The notes under the pieces are model-generated. The model searched no databases. It saw only the letters and a program-made list of their open reading frames with translations, and was not told the DNA's origin. A stretch of DNA of 64,000 nucleotides from the NCBI GenBank assembly GCA_017937765.1, contig JAGBCY010000018.1, forward strand, positions 1 through 64,000, given 5' to 3'. Origin of the DNA: Alistipes sp. (GTDB lineage: Bacteria; Bacteroidota; Bacteroidia; Bacteroidales; Rikenellaceae). A program made the position numbers and the translations under genes. Below are positions 7,372 through 16,964 of the stretch, one piece after another; position 1 is the first letter of the stretch, and each line of letters begins with the position of its first letter.

Positions 7372-10302
7372 TTAGAATCTGAAGTAAATGTTGAGGTAAT
7401 AGTTAAGGCCCGTCATATAGAAATACTTAGAGTCGAAACGCGAATATGTCGTAGGAATGGTCACGATCGACGCACCGCCCTCGGCATTGGGGAAGATGAC
7501 GGGGTCCGAGATCTTGTTCAGACGCATCTGCTCGTAACCACCCGTGCGGATTGTCTGGTTATTGAGGATGTTGTTTACCTGAAGACTGAAGCCGAGCGTG
7601 TACTTGTATTTGATATACCAGTTCTTGCCGATGCTTGCGCTCAGGGTGTAGGCATTGCCAAGCTCCTCCTGAGCACGGATACCGTCGATGATATCCACGA
7701 CGTATGCCTTCTGGCGACCCGACTCGAGGTTCTGGAAGTCGTATATACGCATAAGCTCCTGAGCGAGATACTGCGTACGATACATCGGGTTCATCGAGAG
7801 GTAGAGGCGGTCGTAGAAGTTGAAGTCTATGGATGCGTACCAGTTCTTCGGACCACGGAAGTTCAGGCCTACGTTGATAGCCGTCTGCGGCGTGCTCTCA
7901 ACCTTCATACCCTCCCAGTTTACCACGCTGTTAACCACGTCGGTAGCCGAGTTGTCGATCATCTGCGTGAACTTGGGGTTCGAAGTGTAGATGTAGTCGC
8001 CATAGCTAATTGCACTATTGAGCGAGAGGCCCCACGCGATAGGGATATTGAGGCCGAGCTCAACACCCATATATCGCTTGTCGATGCCCGACATTGCGAA
8101 GTTGGTGAACGAGCTCTGGGTGTCGTCGTAGAACGAGATCACCTTCGACTGATCCTGCATCGAGGTGTAGTATGCCGAAAGTCGAGCACGAATCCACGGC
8201 AGGCGAAGATTATAGCTAAAGTCTACACCATAGATCTTCTCGGCCTGCAAGCCAGGGGTGATCTGGTTACGTGTACGTGCCGACACGAAGGCGTTGTTAA
8301 ACATCGGTGCATTCTGCATTGCCGTAGCGTTAAGGTCGATGCTGTGGGCACCAGAGAACTGATATGTGAGGTTGGCCTTCACCTTGTAGGTGAGAGTGTT
8401 AATTTTGTCGGAGTTGCCGAGCGAAGTCTTGCCACGGTCGCCGCCGGCATTAGCGTTCTGGAAAAGACCCTTCTCCCAGAGACCCTCGCGCCAGATGCTC
8501 GAGAAGCCGAGCTCGGCACCAATGTTTGCCGAGAAGCCACCAGTCGACACCTCGTACATAGCCCAAAGCTGGCCCTGACGTACGTGGGCGTAGTAGTCGT
8601 AGCCATACTTGTCGCCCTCGCGAACGGTCTGTGCCTGGCCGTGCTCGCGATAGTAGGCCATATTGTTCTGATACGACTCGACGTTGCTACCGAAGTCTCG
8701 CTCTGCAAACTTATCGACATCAAGCCAGTAGTCGCCACCCAAGAGGTCCTTAACAGTGCTGTAATACTCCGTGCGGTTGATGCGTGCGCGAAGGCCCACA
8801 GTGAGCTTCGAGCCGCCGCGGAATACGTGGCCGAGCTGTGCTGCGAAGTTGTAGTCGATCTGGTCGGTGTGACGCTCCTCGATCATAGCCACCGAGCGAT
8901 GGCCCTCGCCATACTTCTCGACATCCTTGTCGCCCATCATATTATCCTGAATGAGACCGTCGAAGTCGATATAGCCATCCCAGTTGTTGTAGTACTCGAG
9001 ATACTTGGCCTTATCTGTCTCTAAATCAATCTCTGAGAATGGGGGTGTGAGGTCGTTGGCCTCGGCGAAGTTGTTAAGCATCAAACGACGCTCCAGACGG
9101 TCGCCGTAGTATGAGGGTAACTTACGGTAATAGTCCGGACGGGGATCCTCACCCTTATACCACGTGAGTGCCGAGTAGCCATTGAAGCCAAAACGGATAG
9201 AGGTAGCCACAGAGAGGTTGGTGTTCTCGTTGATCTGCCAGTTGTAGTTAAGCATTGCGATAGGCTCGTGCATACGACGCACGCGGGCATTTCGCTCCTC
9301 GCCATCCTGCAGACCGACGTTGGGGTTGTAGTAGTTGTCGCCCCAGAGGTCATAGGCCTCCTGTGTTGATGCCTGCTGAGCACCGCGCGTGGTGGGTGCA
9401 CCGAGAATGGTTGCTGAGAGGCGATGACGCGAGTTAAATACCTTTTCGGCTGAGAAGAAGTAGCCGTAGGCGTTGTAGTAGACACCGTTAACATAACCAT
9501 TGCCACCCTGACGTGTCGAGAGCGTGAAGCCGTACGACCAGCCATTGTCCAGCGCGCCCGAGGCGTAGCTCACCATCGCACGGAAGCGGTAGAGCTGCGT
9601 AGAGTTAACGACACTGGCACGGAAGCCCTTACGGAGCTGCGAGGCGCGGGCGTTGATGTTTGTGGTGCCGGCAACACCACCAAGACCGAAGTCCGACATC
9701 TTCAGACCGGTAGTAGCCTCCTGATTACGTGTGGCGTCGTTAAGACCGCTCCACAGCGACCACGGACCGTAGCTCGTGAGTGCGTCGTTGAAGCGGATGC
9801 CATTGAGGTAGACATCCTGATACTGAGAGTCGTAGCCTCGCACGTTGAAGCGCATCTCCGAGAAGCGGTACGATGCGATGTTGTTGAATACATCCTTCGA
9901 TGCTGACAGCGACGTGGGTAGTGCCTGCGAGTCGCCCGCAGTCTCAACGTCGGAGTCCAACTCCGCGAATACCGAGTCGTCGACAGTCATCATCGTTGAT
10001 GGAACCATCACGACATTCTGCATATCGTGGATGAGCTCCTTGACACGTACCATAAGCTCGAGGTCCTCGAAATCGGGAGCCTCAAGGCGCAAAAGGTACT
10101 GGCCCGGGGCGAGACCTTTAATTTCGAACTCGCCCTCTTGGTTGGTCGTCGTGTTTACGGCAACGCCGTCAACAAAGAGCGCGACACCCGATATGGGTGT
10201 ACGTCCGTCGCGTGACACAACCACACCCTTCATACCGCCGGTCTGCGCATAGGCACCGAGGCATAGAAGCGTGCACAAGATTGTTAATAGAAATTTCCTC
10301 AT
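7372..10302 (-). CDS. TonB-dependent outer membrane receptor with N-terminal regulatory-like domain
   Basis: Outer-membrane active transporter of 976 residues powered by TonB/ExbBD. It has a signal peptide ending near AYAQ (residue 20), then a carboxypeptidase-regulatory-like beta domain (about 23-105, GVVVSRDGRTPISGVALFVDG), a plug domain (about 120-240, FNVRGYDSQYQDVYLNG) and a large beta barrel rich in aromatic strands that ends in Phe (YFRF). This is SusC-like in layout, but no SusD homologue is adjacent. Instead it is followed by a DUF5689 lipoprotein (12 nt) and preceded by a secreted nuclease of the EEP fold (19 nt). The tight spacing indicates one transcript. The cargo is not evident from the receptor itself; the neighbours suggest nucleic-acid fragments or nucleotides. 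Confidence 0.9.
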   Translation of the reverse strand: MRKFLLTILCTLLCLGAYAQTGGMKGVVVSRDGRTPISGVALFVDGVAVNTTTNQEGEFEIKGLAPGQYLLRLEAPDFEDLELMVRVKELIHDMQNVVMVPSTMMTVDDSVFAELDSDVETAGDSQALPTSLSASKDVFNNIASYRFSEMRFNVRGYDSQYQDVYLNGIRFNDALTSYGPWSLWSGLNDATRNQEATTGLKMSDFGLGGVAGTTNINARASQLRKGFRASVVNSTQLYRFRAMVSYASGALDNGWSYGFTLSTRQGGNGYVNGVYYNAYGYFFSAEKVFNSRHRLSATILGAPTTRGAQQASTQEAYDLWGDNYYNPNVGLQDGEERNARVRRMHEPIAMLNYNWQINENTNLSVATSIRFGFNGYSALTWYKGEDPRPDYYRKLPSYYGDRLERRLMLNNFAEANDLTPPFSEIDLETDKAKYLEYYNNWDGYIDFDGLIQDNMMGDKDVEKYGEGHRSVAMIEERHTDQIDYNFAAQLGHVFRGGSKLTVGLRARINRTEYYSTVKDLLGGDYWLDVDKFAERDFGSNVESYQNNMAYYREHGQAQTVREGDKYGYDYYAHVRQGQLWAMYEVSTGGFSANIGAELGFSSIWREGLWEKGLFQNANAGGDRGKTSLGNSDKINTLTYKVKANLTYQFSGAHSIDLNATAMQNAPMFNNAFVSARTRNQITPGLQAEKIYGVDFSYNLRLPWIRARLSAYYTSMQDQSKVISFYDDTQSSFTNFAMSGIDKRYMGVELGLNIPIAWGLSLNSAISYGDYIYTSNPKFTQMIDNSATDVVNSVVNWEGMKVESTPQTAINVGLNFRGPKNWYASIDFNFYDRLYLSMNPMYRTQYLAQELMRIYDFQNLESGRQKAYVVDIIDGIRAQEELGNAYTLSASIGKNWYIKYKYTLGFSLQVNNILNNQTIRTGGYEQMRLNKISDPVIFPNAEGGASIVTIPTTYSRFDSKYFYMTGLNYYLNIYFRF

Positions 10303-10320
10303 AGAGATATGGATTAATTA

Positions 10321-11358
10321 TTACTTACCTATGTATATATATACGGGGAAGTGGTCGCTAAAGCCGTTCTGGAAGTTGTTAGTGACGAACGTACGTAGTG
10401 GGTAACCCTTGTACTGACCCTCCTGCTGGAGCATATAGGGGCGCGAGAAGATGTTGCCCCAGTACTTCATACCCTCGCCCTTAACCAAGCGGAGCTTGCC
10501 ATCCTCGGCGTTAATCAGGTTCTCCGTAACGCATATGTTATCAAAGAGGTTCCAAGCATCCTGATAGGCGAGAGTTCCGAGGCCTGCGCGAAGCATCTGG
10601 TTGTAGGGGTTGAAGAAGTCGCCCGCCTCGAGATCCTTGACCTTGCCCTTTGCACCCATAGTCTTTACGATGCTGGCATCCGTGGCGTCGTCGTTGAAGT
10701 CGCCCATAACGATAACCTTTGTTGCGGGATTCTCGCTAAGGAGTGAATCCTTGATGGCACGAATCTGCGTAGCACAGGCGTCACGCTTGAACTGCGAGGC
10801 CTCCTTGCCACCGAGGCGTGAGGGCCAGTGCGACACGAGGAAGTAGAATGGCTCATCCTCGATTGTTCCCCACATAACCACAAGGTCGCGCGTACGGAAG
10901 TCGGGCAACTCCTCGACCTCGAGCTTGATGTTGTCAGAGCCCTCGAGCTTGAATACATCGGCACGATAGAGGAATGCCACATCCACACCACGAGCATCGG
11001 GCGAGTCGTAGTGGCAGATACGGTAGTTGGCCCCCTGGAGCTTGGGCTGCGAGATGAGATCCTCAAGCACGGTACGATTCTCTATCTCCGACACGCCGAT
11101 GACTATCGGGTACTCCTTCTGGATGGCCGCGATGTCGAACAATACGCGCTCCATATTCGAGAGCTTCTTCTGGTACTTGATTTCGTTCCACTGCTTGACA
11201 CCCTCGGGTGTGAACTCGTCGTCGTGAGTCTCGGGGTCGTTGTAGATGTCGAAAAGGTTTTCGAGGTTGTAGAAGACTACGGTGTAGGGCTTCTCCTGAG
11301 CAAAGAGCGTCGTGAGGGAGAGCATCGCTACGCATAGCATCAAAATGTTACGTTTCAT
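10321..11358 (-). CDS. Secreted endonuclease/exonuclease/phosphatase (EEP) family protein
   Basis: Metal-dependent phosphodiesterase of the DNase I-like fold, 345 residues, with a signal peptide (cleavage likely after LFA, about residue 20) and no lipobox, so probably periplasmic or secreted. The catalytic signatures are intact in order: FYNLENLFD (Asn), VSEIENR (metal Glu), DARGVDVAFLYR, SHWPSRLGG (His), GDFNDD (Asp/Asn) and a C-terminal SDHFPV (Asp-His). Such proteins cleave DNA, RNA or other phosphodiesters; the exact substrate is not certain. It sits between a DNA/RNA non-specific endonuclease (75 nt upstream) and a TonB receptor (19 nt downstream), which favours nucleic-acid processing outside the cell. 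Confidence 0.88.
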   Translation of the reverse strand: MKRNILMLCVAMLSLTTLFAQEKPYTVVFYNLENLFDIYNDPETHDDEFTPEGVKQWNEIKYQKKLSNMERVLFDIAAIQKEYPIVIGVSEIENRTVLEDLISQPKLQGANYRICHYDSPDARGVDVAFLYRADVFKLEGSDNIKLEVEELPDFRTRDLVVMWGTIEDEPFYFLVSHWPSRLGGKEASQFKRDACATQIRAIKDSLLSENPATKVIVMGDFNDDATDASIVKTMGAKGKVKDLEAGDFFNPYNQMLRAGLGTLAYQDAWNLFDNICVTENLINAEDGKLRLVKGEGMKYWGNIFSRPYMLQQEGQYKGYPLRTFVTNNFQNGFSDHFPVYIYIGK

Positions 11359-11433
11359 ATTATCGCAATTTTAGTCGTTTATTCTGTTGTGCTTATCTCT
11401 GCATCTTAGTCGGTTAAGTACTATCGGGTGCGG

Positions 11434-12639
11434 TTAGTTATTAATGCCCCACGACGAGGGAGTGATTGTCGACTGCACCTCCGCCTCGATTCTATCGTCG
11501 ATCATCGGGAAGAAGTCGAAGCCCGTGCGACGCTCCAATTCCTCGATCGTAATGCAATCGGCTGAAGTGATCTTTGTGTCGTTTCCCGTGTTGGCGTGCT
11601 CGAACCAGAAGGCTATGGCACGAAGCTGCGAGGCATCGCTAATCTCGTCTATGCGGCGGCCAGTGTTTCCCTTCACGGTGCGAAGTAGAGCCTTGTAATA
11701 GTGTGTGGGTGTGGGACATACGTTGCCCGAGCGATCCGTCGTCTCGGCATCAATCGATGAGTGGTGCTCACCCGCAAAATGTGCGCCTGTTACGACAAAG
11801 AGCGTATCCGAGCAGACCATATTACGCACACGCCCCTCAAGCGTTCCCCACTTATTCTGGTTGAAGTTACCCTGTTGCGGGGTCATATTTGTTGAGTAGA
11901 ATGTCTGGTCCATCATCTCTTGCGAACATTTTCTATCGGCTGCGGGGAGCTGGTGGCCACGGTCGTACCAGCCGTTGTAGGACTTGAAGAGGTTGGCCTG
12001 CACTGAGATACTCACCGTGGGGTCGTAGCCAAACGAGCTATCGTTGCGATTACCGCTACCCGACATATGTGCCGAGTGTAGCGGGTAGGCTACCCACAAT
12101 GAGGCACGCACCGTGGGGTCGAAGCAGAAGGTGTAGTTGCGTGCATCCTGCTTGGCTCCGAGCTGGCCGTAATGGGTGTTGTATATATATCGGTCGTCTA
12201 CTGTGCATAGCGGCAACTCGGCCCAGTCGCGCGTGAAGGCGATGCTCGAGTCGTAGCTCAGCTGTGTGAAGCTGCTGTCGAAGTATGCACCATCGGAGAA
12301 CTCTACCCTAACACGTGCCGTGCGCTTCGCGCCCGAGGGGTTGGTATCGAAGTAGATGTAGATAACCTTCTCGCTGGCGGTCATAGTATCTGTCGCGATG
12401 GTCTCGCGGTTCGAGAAGCGTGCCCAGTCGCCATCCGATATGATGGTTGCCGAGTACGACGTACCCTGTTGTGCTCGGAGCACCACAGCGCAATTCTTAC
12501 TCCTGCCATCCACCTCTGTGGCTGTGAGGTAGGCCTCACTTGCAATCTTATCCGCCTTATCGCCGTCGCATCCCGTAGCACCGAGAGTTGCTAATATTGT
12601 AGCTATTGCGATGGTTATCTTATTGATAATGTGCTGCAT
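11434..12639 (-). CDS. Lipoprotein DNA/RNA non-specific endonuclease
   Basis: Predicted surface or periplasmic nuclease of the DNA/RNA non-specific (beta-beta-alpha-metal, NucA/Serratia) family. The lipobox ATGC places the lipid-anchored Cys at residue 24. Residues about 35-130 form a beta-sandwich-like N-terminal domain, weakly BACON-like. The nuclease domain has DRGH at 226-229 (general base His229), then the metal-site motif NMTPQ at 251-255 with Asn260, Trp264 and Glu268 in the expected spacing. Catalytic residues therefore look complete. Second gene of the five-gene locus, 94 nt behind the giant lipoprotein and 75 nt before the EEP gene. It would produce short fragments of DNA or RNA. 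Confidence 0.9.
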   Translation of the reverse strand: MQHIINKITIAIATILATLGATGCDGDKADKIASEAYLTATEVDGRSKNCAVVLRAQQGTSYSATIISDGDWARFSNRETIATDTMTASEKVIYIYFDTNPSGAKRTARVRVEFSDGAYFDSSFTQLSYDSSIAFTRDWAELPLCTVDDRYIYNTHYGQLGAKQDARNYTFCFDPTVRASLWVAYPLHSAHMSGSGNRNDSSFGYDPTVSISVQANLFKSYNGWYDRGHQLPAADRKCSQEMMDQTFYSTNMTPQQGNFNQNKWGTLEGRVRNMVCSDTLFVVTGAHFAGEHHSSIDAETTDRSGNVCPTPTHYYKALLRTVKGNTGRRIDEISDASQLRAIAFWFEHANTGNDTKITSADCITIEELERRTGFDFFPMIDDRIEAEVQSTITPSSWGINN

Positions 12640-12733
12640 CTTATTTGTTGTTTTCGTAGCGTAGAAGATTCTCTCGCCAGCCTCGGACAGGGACTACCCT
12701 ACCCGAGGCGTTTGGCGAAAGAGTGATTAGGAA

Positions 12734-15700
12734 TTAGTTGTGTGCGGTCCACATAATATCCCAGATAGAGTAACGATCCTTGTTGCTCTCTGAATTGGCA
12801 GAGGGGCAGTTGTTGGTGATAACAATCTGGAAGTCACCAGCAACATTTACCTCCTCCGAGAATGTGAACTTAGCAAACTTGGTATTGTCGGCGTTTACTA
12901 CGTTGAAGCTCTTAACCACAGCACCATTCTGGACGATCTCTACATTGAAGTCGTAGCCATTCTTCTCGGTGAAGGCGATACCATAGTTAAATGTAAGAGT
13001 GCCGCAACCTGTTGAGATAACGGGTGAAGTGATCTTACCTATGGCCGATGTCTTACCGTTGATAACCCAAGCGCGAGTGTTCTCATCAGCACCAAGCAAT
13101 GAGTTGAATACGGGGTTTGAATCATTAGCACCACCTGACTGAACAGCGCAGTTCTCACCTACCCAGCCAGCAGTTGACTTTCGAGCAGTGTAAGATGAGT
13201 TCGAATCAATAGTATTGAAGTCGTCGCGACCAGCGTAACCCTCGGGAGCTACGGGGTTCTCAGGCTCGGGCTCCTCGCCACCTGCATCACCAAAACGGTT
13301 GCCTGTCAAGCCAGCATAGTCAGATGCCTGAGCGAAGATAATCTGCAAGTTGCCGTTGTTGATCGATGAGATACCCTTCAACGTACCAGAACCCTGAGCT
13401 ACTGTCTCTGCACCATAAGTAGCATACTTCGATGAGAATACAACGAACTTGTTGCCAGTAGCATCCTCAATAGCAATTGAGGTGTGCTTGCCATCCATTA
13501 CCCACGTCTTTGAGAGCTCTGCATCAGCAACCTGAACACCATCAATGGCGATATACTGACCCTCGTACTTGTTAGCGAGGAAGTCTGCAATAGATACGGT
13601 CTTGGCTGCAACAGTGTTGCCAGTAGATACGACGGTAATCTTATCCAATGCAAGGCCGCTAACCTGAACGGCACCGTTGTACGAGCCGAGCGTTGCACCC
13701 GTGAGGTCGATCTTAACCTTTGTGCCGAAAGCGAACTCGTGGTTAGCACCGAGGTAGAACTGCAATGCGCCAGTCTCGTCCTGAACGTACATACCCTTCT
13801 TCGAGGTGAGGTTGTTGAGCTCGTAGTTAGATACTACCGTAGCCTCGATAGTGCCGTTGATTGTAGCACCATCGCCAAGAGCCAATACTGATGCGATTGT
13901 TACAACATCGCCGGGAGTGGGCTCGGGCTCGGGAGTCTCGCCACTACCTGGCGTGTGTGAGATATAGGTTGCATTCTTACCCTGAGGCGTACCGCTGAAT
14001 GAGGTGCGGATGGTCTGAACGGTGATGGTATCACCAATCTTCACGCCCGAAGCCTCCCAGTACTTGTTGCCATCCTTGTCCATAAGACCGTAGATGAGCA
14101 CCTCGCCGGTAGCATCCTTAAGATAGAAGTTGCCGTAGAGAGTATCATTGGGGTTATCCTCGCGGTACATACGTGTAATCTCGCCAGTGAGCTCGTAGAT
14201 CGTTGAATCCTCGGCAGCTGCCAAGAACTCTGCTACGGTAGCCTTAACAACCGAAGGCTCGGGCTCGGGAGTGGTACCACCACCCTGGTTGCCGAGAGGC
14301 TCGTCGGTGAGCTTAACGCCGCAAACGATAGCGCGGCCGCTTGTCTCATTCGTAACAGCAGAGAATGAAGCGTCGGTCGAGAACTCGATGGTAGAGGTTG
14401 ACTTCAAGCCAGTGAGCTTTACTGAGTAGTGGTCAGAGTCAGAGAACTTGAGAGCGTCGTAGGGGGGATTGCTTGTAGCACCATCGTTTGACGCGGGAGT
14501 CAAAGTCTGCGTAGCACCTCCATCAACACGGAAGTAGAGAGTCGCGCTCTTACCCTTCCAAGCAACAGCATACATATTGAGGTACTTATCGCCATCAACA
14601 CCAACAGCCGATGACTTAAAGTAACCGCTCTTCTTACCCGTACCGAGCTTGAAACCAGTGGCAGCATTGCCATTGATGGTAGTTTCGCCGAGACCGTATA
14701 CAGCATTTGCAGAGTCGTCGGTTGCACATACGAACGCAGCGTCAGAGGCGTAGATGCCCTCAGCTACGGGAGGTTCGGGAGTCTCGCCACCCTCACCTGC
14801 AACGTGCGAGATGTAGATCGCGCTACCTACCTGAGGCTCCTCCTTGTATGATGTGCGACGACCACGGAGTGTGATAGTGTCGCCACTCTTAAGGCCGAGC
14901 GATGTGAAGACCTTGTTGCCTGCCTCGTCGTAGAGACCGTAAACATAGGTTGTGCCAGTCTCATCGCTCATATAGAAGTTGCCGAAGTCGGTAGCCTTAA
15001 CCTCACCGATAACGCCCGTGAGCTCATACCAAGTGTTATCCTCGGCAGCAGCCAAGAACTCGGCGATAGTCACCTTCTTAACCTCGATCTCGGGAGCCTC
15101 GCCCTGAGCCGTGCACTCAACAAGCATAGTGTTCACGTACTTCGAGCTGCTTACACCGATAGTGTAACCACGAACTACGATCTCCTGACCATCAGCAGCG
15201 TCAACCGTGCCAGCGATAGGATATGAGATTGAACCAACGGCGGTCTGTGCGCCGGGAACAGTAACATTGTAGTATGAGCCGCTGATAGTCAAGACGCCGG
15301 TATACTCAACATACTTGATTGCGGGAGAGAGGAGGTAAGCATCCATTGCAGCACCGTCCAACTTCTCGGGCGTGGGCTGAGTGAATGAACCCTCAGAGAT
15401 AACAGTAACCTCGGGAGCGGGACCGTAAACGTCGCTTGAGTCCTTAACGGCAGCGAACTGCTTGAAGCCACCATAGGTAGTCACGGTACCCTCAACCGAT
15501 ACCTTCGTACCGATCTTTACGGTTGCAGTAGCGTTGGTGTAGACGAGGAGCTTACCGGTAGCATCCTCCATCAAGAAACCGCGGTTGTAGATGGCGATAA
15601 CCGTAGCCTCGTTAACCTTTACAGATGTGCCATCAGCAGCCTCGATAGCCGCAGCGATGCTGCCCTCCTCCGAGGGCTCGGGAGCCTCACCAGGTGTGAG

Positions 15701-16666
15701 CGTTACCTGCTGGCCGCCGTTGCCTACGAAGAGCTTAACGTCGTCGAGACGGTAAACGCTTGCAACGTTGGCGTTGAACTTGATGTAGAGATTCTCGGGT
15801 ACTTCGGTGAGTGTGAACTCAGCGGTTGCAACATTCCAGCGACCACCCTCGGTACCTGCGTAGGTGTACTCGATCTCTGACCAGCCGTAACCATCCATCG
15901 AGAGCATTACGTGGAACTCAGAGTTCTTGAAGATGCTGTCGCCATCCTGCGAATACTTCTCCGAACCGAAGGTGAGCTTGTAGCTTGCCTGCGATGCATC
16001 GAGCGAGATGCCGTTGATCTGGAAGTAGGCGTTAGCACCGAAGAAGATGTTGTTCGAGCCAGAACCAGCGTAGTCCGAGTAGTTGCTGTTCGAAGTAGAG
16101 TTAGCACGTACCGATACACCTGAACCAGTGTATGTTACGTTCTCTGAAGCGGGACCCTCGGGATTAGCGAACTCGGGGAACTGGTCGATATAGGGCCACG
16201 ATGAACCCGAACCATAGGTCTTGGTAGCCTCCTGACCATCGAAGTTGTCGCCATAGAGAAGTACCTCCTCGACGGTAGGCTCCTCGGTGGCTGACTGCGA
16301 TACGGTAATCTTCTTTGTGTCGAAGTTACCATAGGTGGGGTGCTGAGCGTGAACCTTGATAACAGCCTCACGGATAGCACCCGTGTCATTCATAGCAACA
16401 GCGATAGTGATAGTTGCATCGCCCTTGCCAGCTGCGGGGGTTACAGTGACCCAGTCGGCACCATTCTCCACCTTCCACTCTGCGTTTGAGGTTACGTCAA
16501 CAGTCTGGCTTCCCTCCTGGTTTGTAAAGTTCAGCGTCGTGGCCGAAACCTCCACAGTAGGATTGCCAACCACATCCTCACCCTTATCCTCACAAGCTAC
16601 AAAACCGAGCGCACTGCCCAGAATGGTAGCAACAGCAAAGATGGACTTGAAAAGTTTGTTTACCAT
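12734..16666 (-). CDS. Giant multidomain lipoprotein with BACON domain and repeated OB-like modules
   Basis: Predicted cell-surface lipoprotein of 1310 residues; the lipobox FVAC puts the anchored Cys at residue 25. Domains, by eye: BACON domain (about 35-128, ending KKITVSQS), a jelly-roll-like module (134-317), an OB-like module (335-415), a beta module (430-520), two clearly related OB-like modules (about 530-625 and 810-910, both with AEFLAAAED, YELTG, GNFY, IYGL or VYGL, GDTIT and YISH), a separate beta module between them (640-790), a DUF5689/OB-like pair (930-1140) and a C-terminal choice-of-anchor-like module (1160-1310). Pro-Glu linkers separate several modules. First gene of the nuclease/TonB locus. 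OB folds often bind single-stranded nucleic acid, so a capture role is plausible but inferred; carbohydrate binding is an alternative. Confidence 0.85.
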   Translation of the reverse strand: MVNKLFKSIFAVATILGSALGFVACEDKGEDVVGNPTVEVSATTLNFTNQEGSQTVDVTSNAEWKVENGADWVTVTPAAGKGDATITIAVAMNDTGAIREAVIKVHAQHPTYGNFDTKKITVSQSATEEPTVEEVLLYGDNFDGQEATKTYGSGSSWPYIDQFPEFANPEGPASENVTYTGSGVSVRANSTSNSNYSDYAGSGSNNIFFGANAYFQINGISLDASQASYKLTFGSEKYSQDGDSIFKNSEFHVMLSMDGYGWSEIEYTYAGTEGGRWNVATAEFTLTEVPENLYIKFNANVASVYRLDDVKLFVGNGGQQVTLTPGEAPEPSEEGSIAAAIEAADGTSVKVNEATVIAIYNRGFLMEDATGKLLVYTNATATVKIGTKVSVEGTVTTYGGFKQFAAVKDSSDVYGPAPEVTVISEGSFTQPTPEKLDGAAMDAYLLSPAIKYVEYTGVLTISGSYYNVTVPGAQTAVGSISYPIAGTVDAADGQEIVVRGYTIGVSSSKYVNTMLVECTAQGEAPEIEVKKVTIAEFLAAAEDNTWYELTGVIGEVKATDFGNFYMSDETGTTYVYGLYDEAGNKVFTSLGLKSGDTITLRGRRTSYKEEPQVGSAIYISHVAGEGGETPEPPVAEGIYASDAAFVCATDDSANAVYGLGETTINGNAATGFKLGTGKKSGYFKSSAVGVDGDKYLNMYAVAWKGKSATLYFRVDGGATQTLTPASNDGATSNPPYDALKFSDSDHYSVKLTGLKSTSTIEFSTDASFSAVTNETSGRAIVCGVKLTDEPLGNQGGGTTPEPEPSVVKATVAEFLAAAEDSTIYELTGEITRMYREDNPNDTLYGNFYLKDATGEVLIYGLMDKDGNKYWEASGVKIGDTITVQTIRTSFSGTPQGKNATYISHTPGSGETPEPEPTPGDVVTIASVLALGDGATINGTIEATVVSNYELNNLTSKKGMYVQDETGALQFYLGANHEFAFGTKVKIDLTGATLGSYNGAVQVSGLALDKITVVSTGNTVAAKTVSIADFLANKYEGQYIAIDGVQVADAELSKTWVMDGKHTSIAIEDATGNKFVVFSSKYATYGAETVAQGSGTLKGISSINNGNLQIIFAQASDYAGLTGNRFGDAGGEEPEPENPVAPEGYAGRDDFNTIDSNSSYTARKSTAGWVGENCAVQSGGANDSNPVFNSLLGADENTRAWVINGKTSAIGKITSPVISTGCGTLTFNYGIAFTEKNGYDFNVEIVQNGAVVKSFNVVNADNTKFAKFTFSEEVNVAGDFQIVITNNCPSANSESNKDRYSIWDIMWTAHN

Positions 16667-16771
16667 AATGTGTTGTTTTTAAAAAGTTTATAAAAAAGTT
16701 AATAATTAAATAATTGATATTCACTTAATTATTAGCGTGATTGCCACGATTACGAGGCATCCGCTGAATGG

Positions 16772-16802
16772 CAAAGATACTACTTTAATCCTAAAGTAAA
16801 AA
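16772..16802 (-). promoter_or_regulatory. Promoter of the nuclease/TonB locus
   Basis: TATCTTTG on the minus strand (16779-16772), with TTT rather than TTG 20 nt upstream. It would give an AT-rich leader of roughly 100 nt ahead of the giant lipoprotein gene. Confidence 0.55.
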
Positions 16803-16907
16803 ATATATCGCGACATTTAATTTCTTATTCACAAAAATGTAACACCGCAAGGCGTTATCACATAGTGATAAGAGTGTGAGAAAATCGTTCCACAACCACT
16901 CAGAGGG

Positions 16908-16938
16908 TTGTAAATTTCGGTATAAATGAGTATCTTTG
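16908..16938 (+). promoter_or_regulatory. Promoter of ruvB (TTG-N20-TATCTTTG)
   Basis: TTG at 16908-16910 and TATCTTTG at 16931-16938, 20 nt apart. It overlaps the possible upstream ATG at 16926, which argues against that longer start for ruvB. Confidence 0.8.
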
Positions 16939-16964
16939 CAAAACGAATACAAAATCATTCCATT

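Noticed and set aside
7372-10302. Polysaccharide utilisation locus (SusCD)
   Set aside because: The receptor has no adjacent SusD, no glycoside hydrolase and instead two nucleases.
13900-14300. Internal repeats in the giant lipoprotein as a possible mobile element
   Set aside because: They are in-frame protein modules with no inverted ends or transposase.
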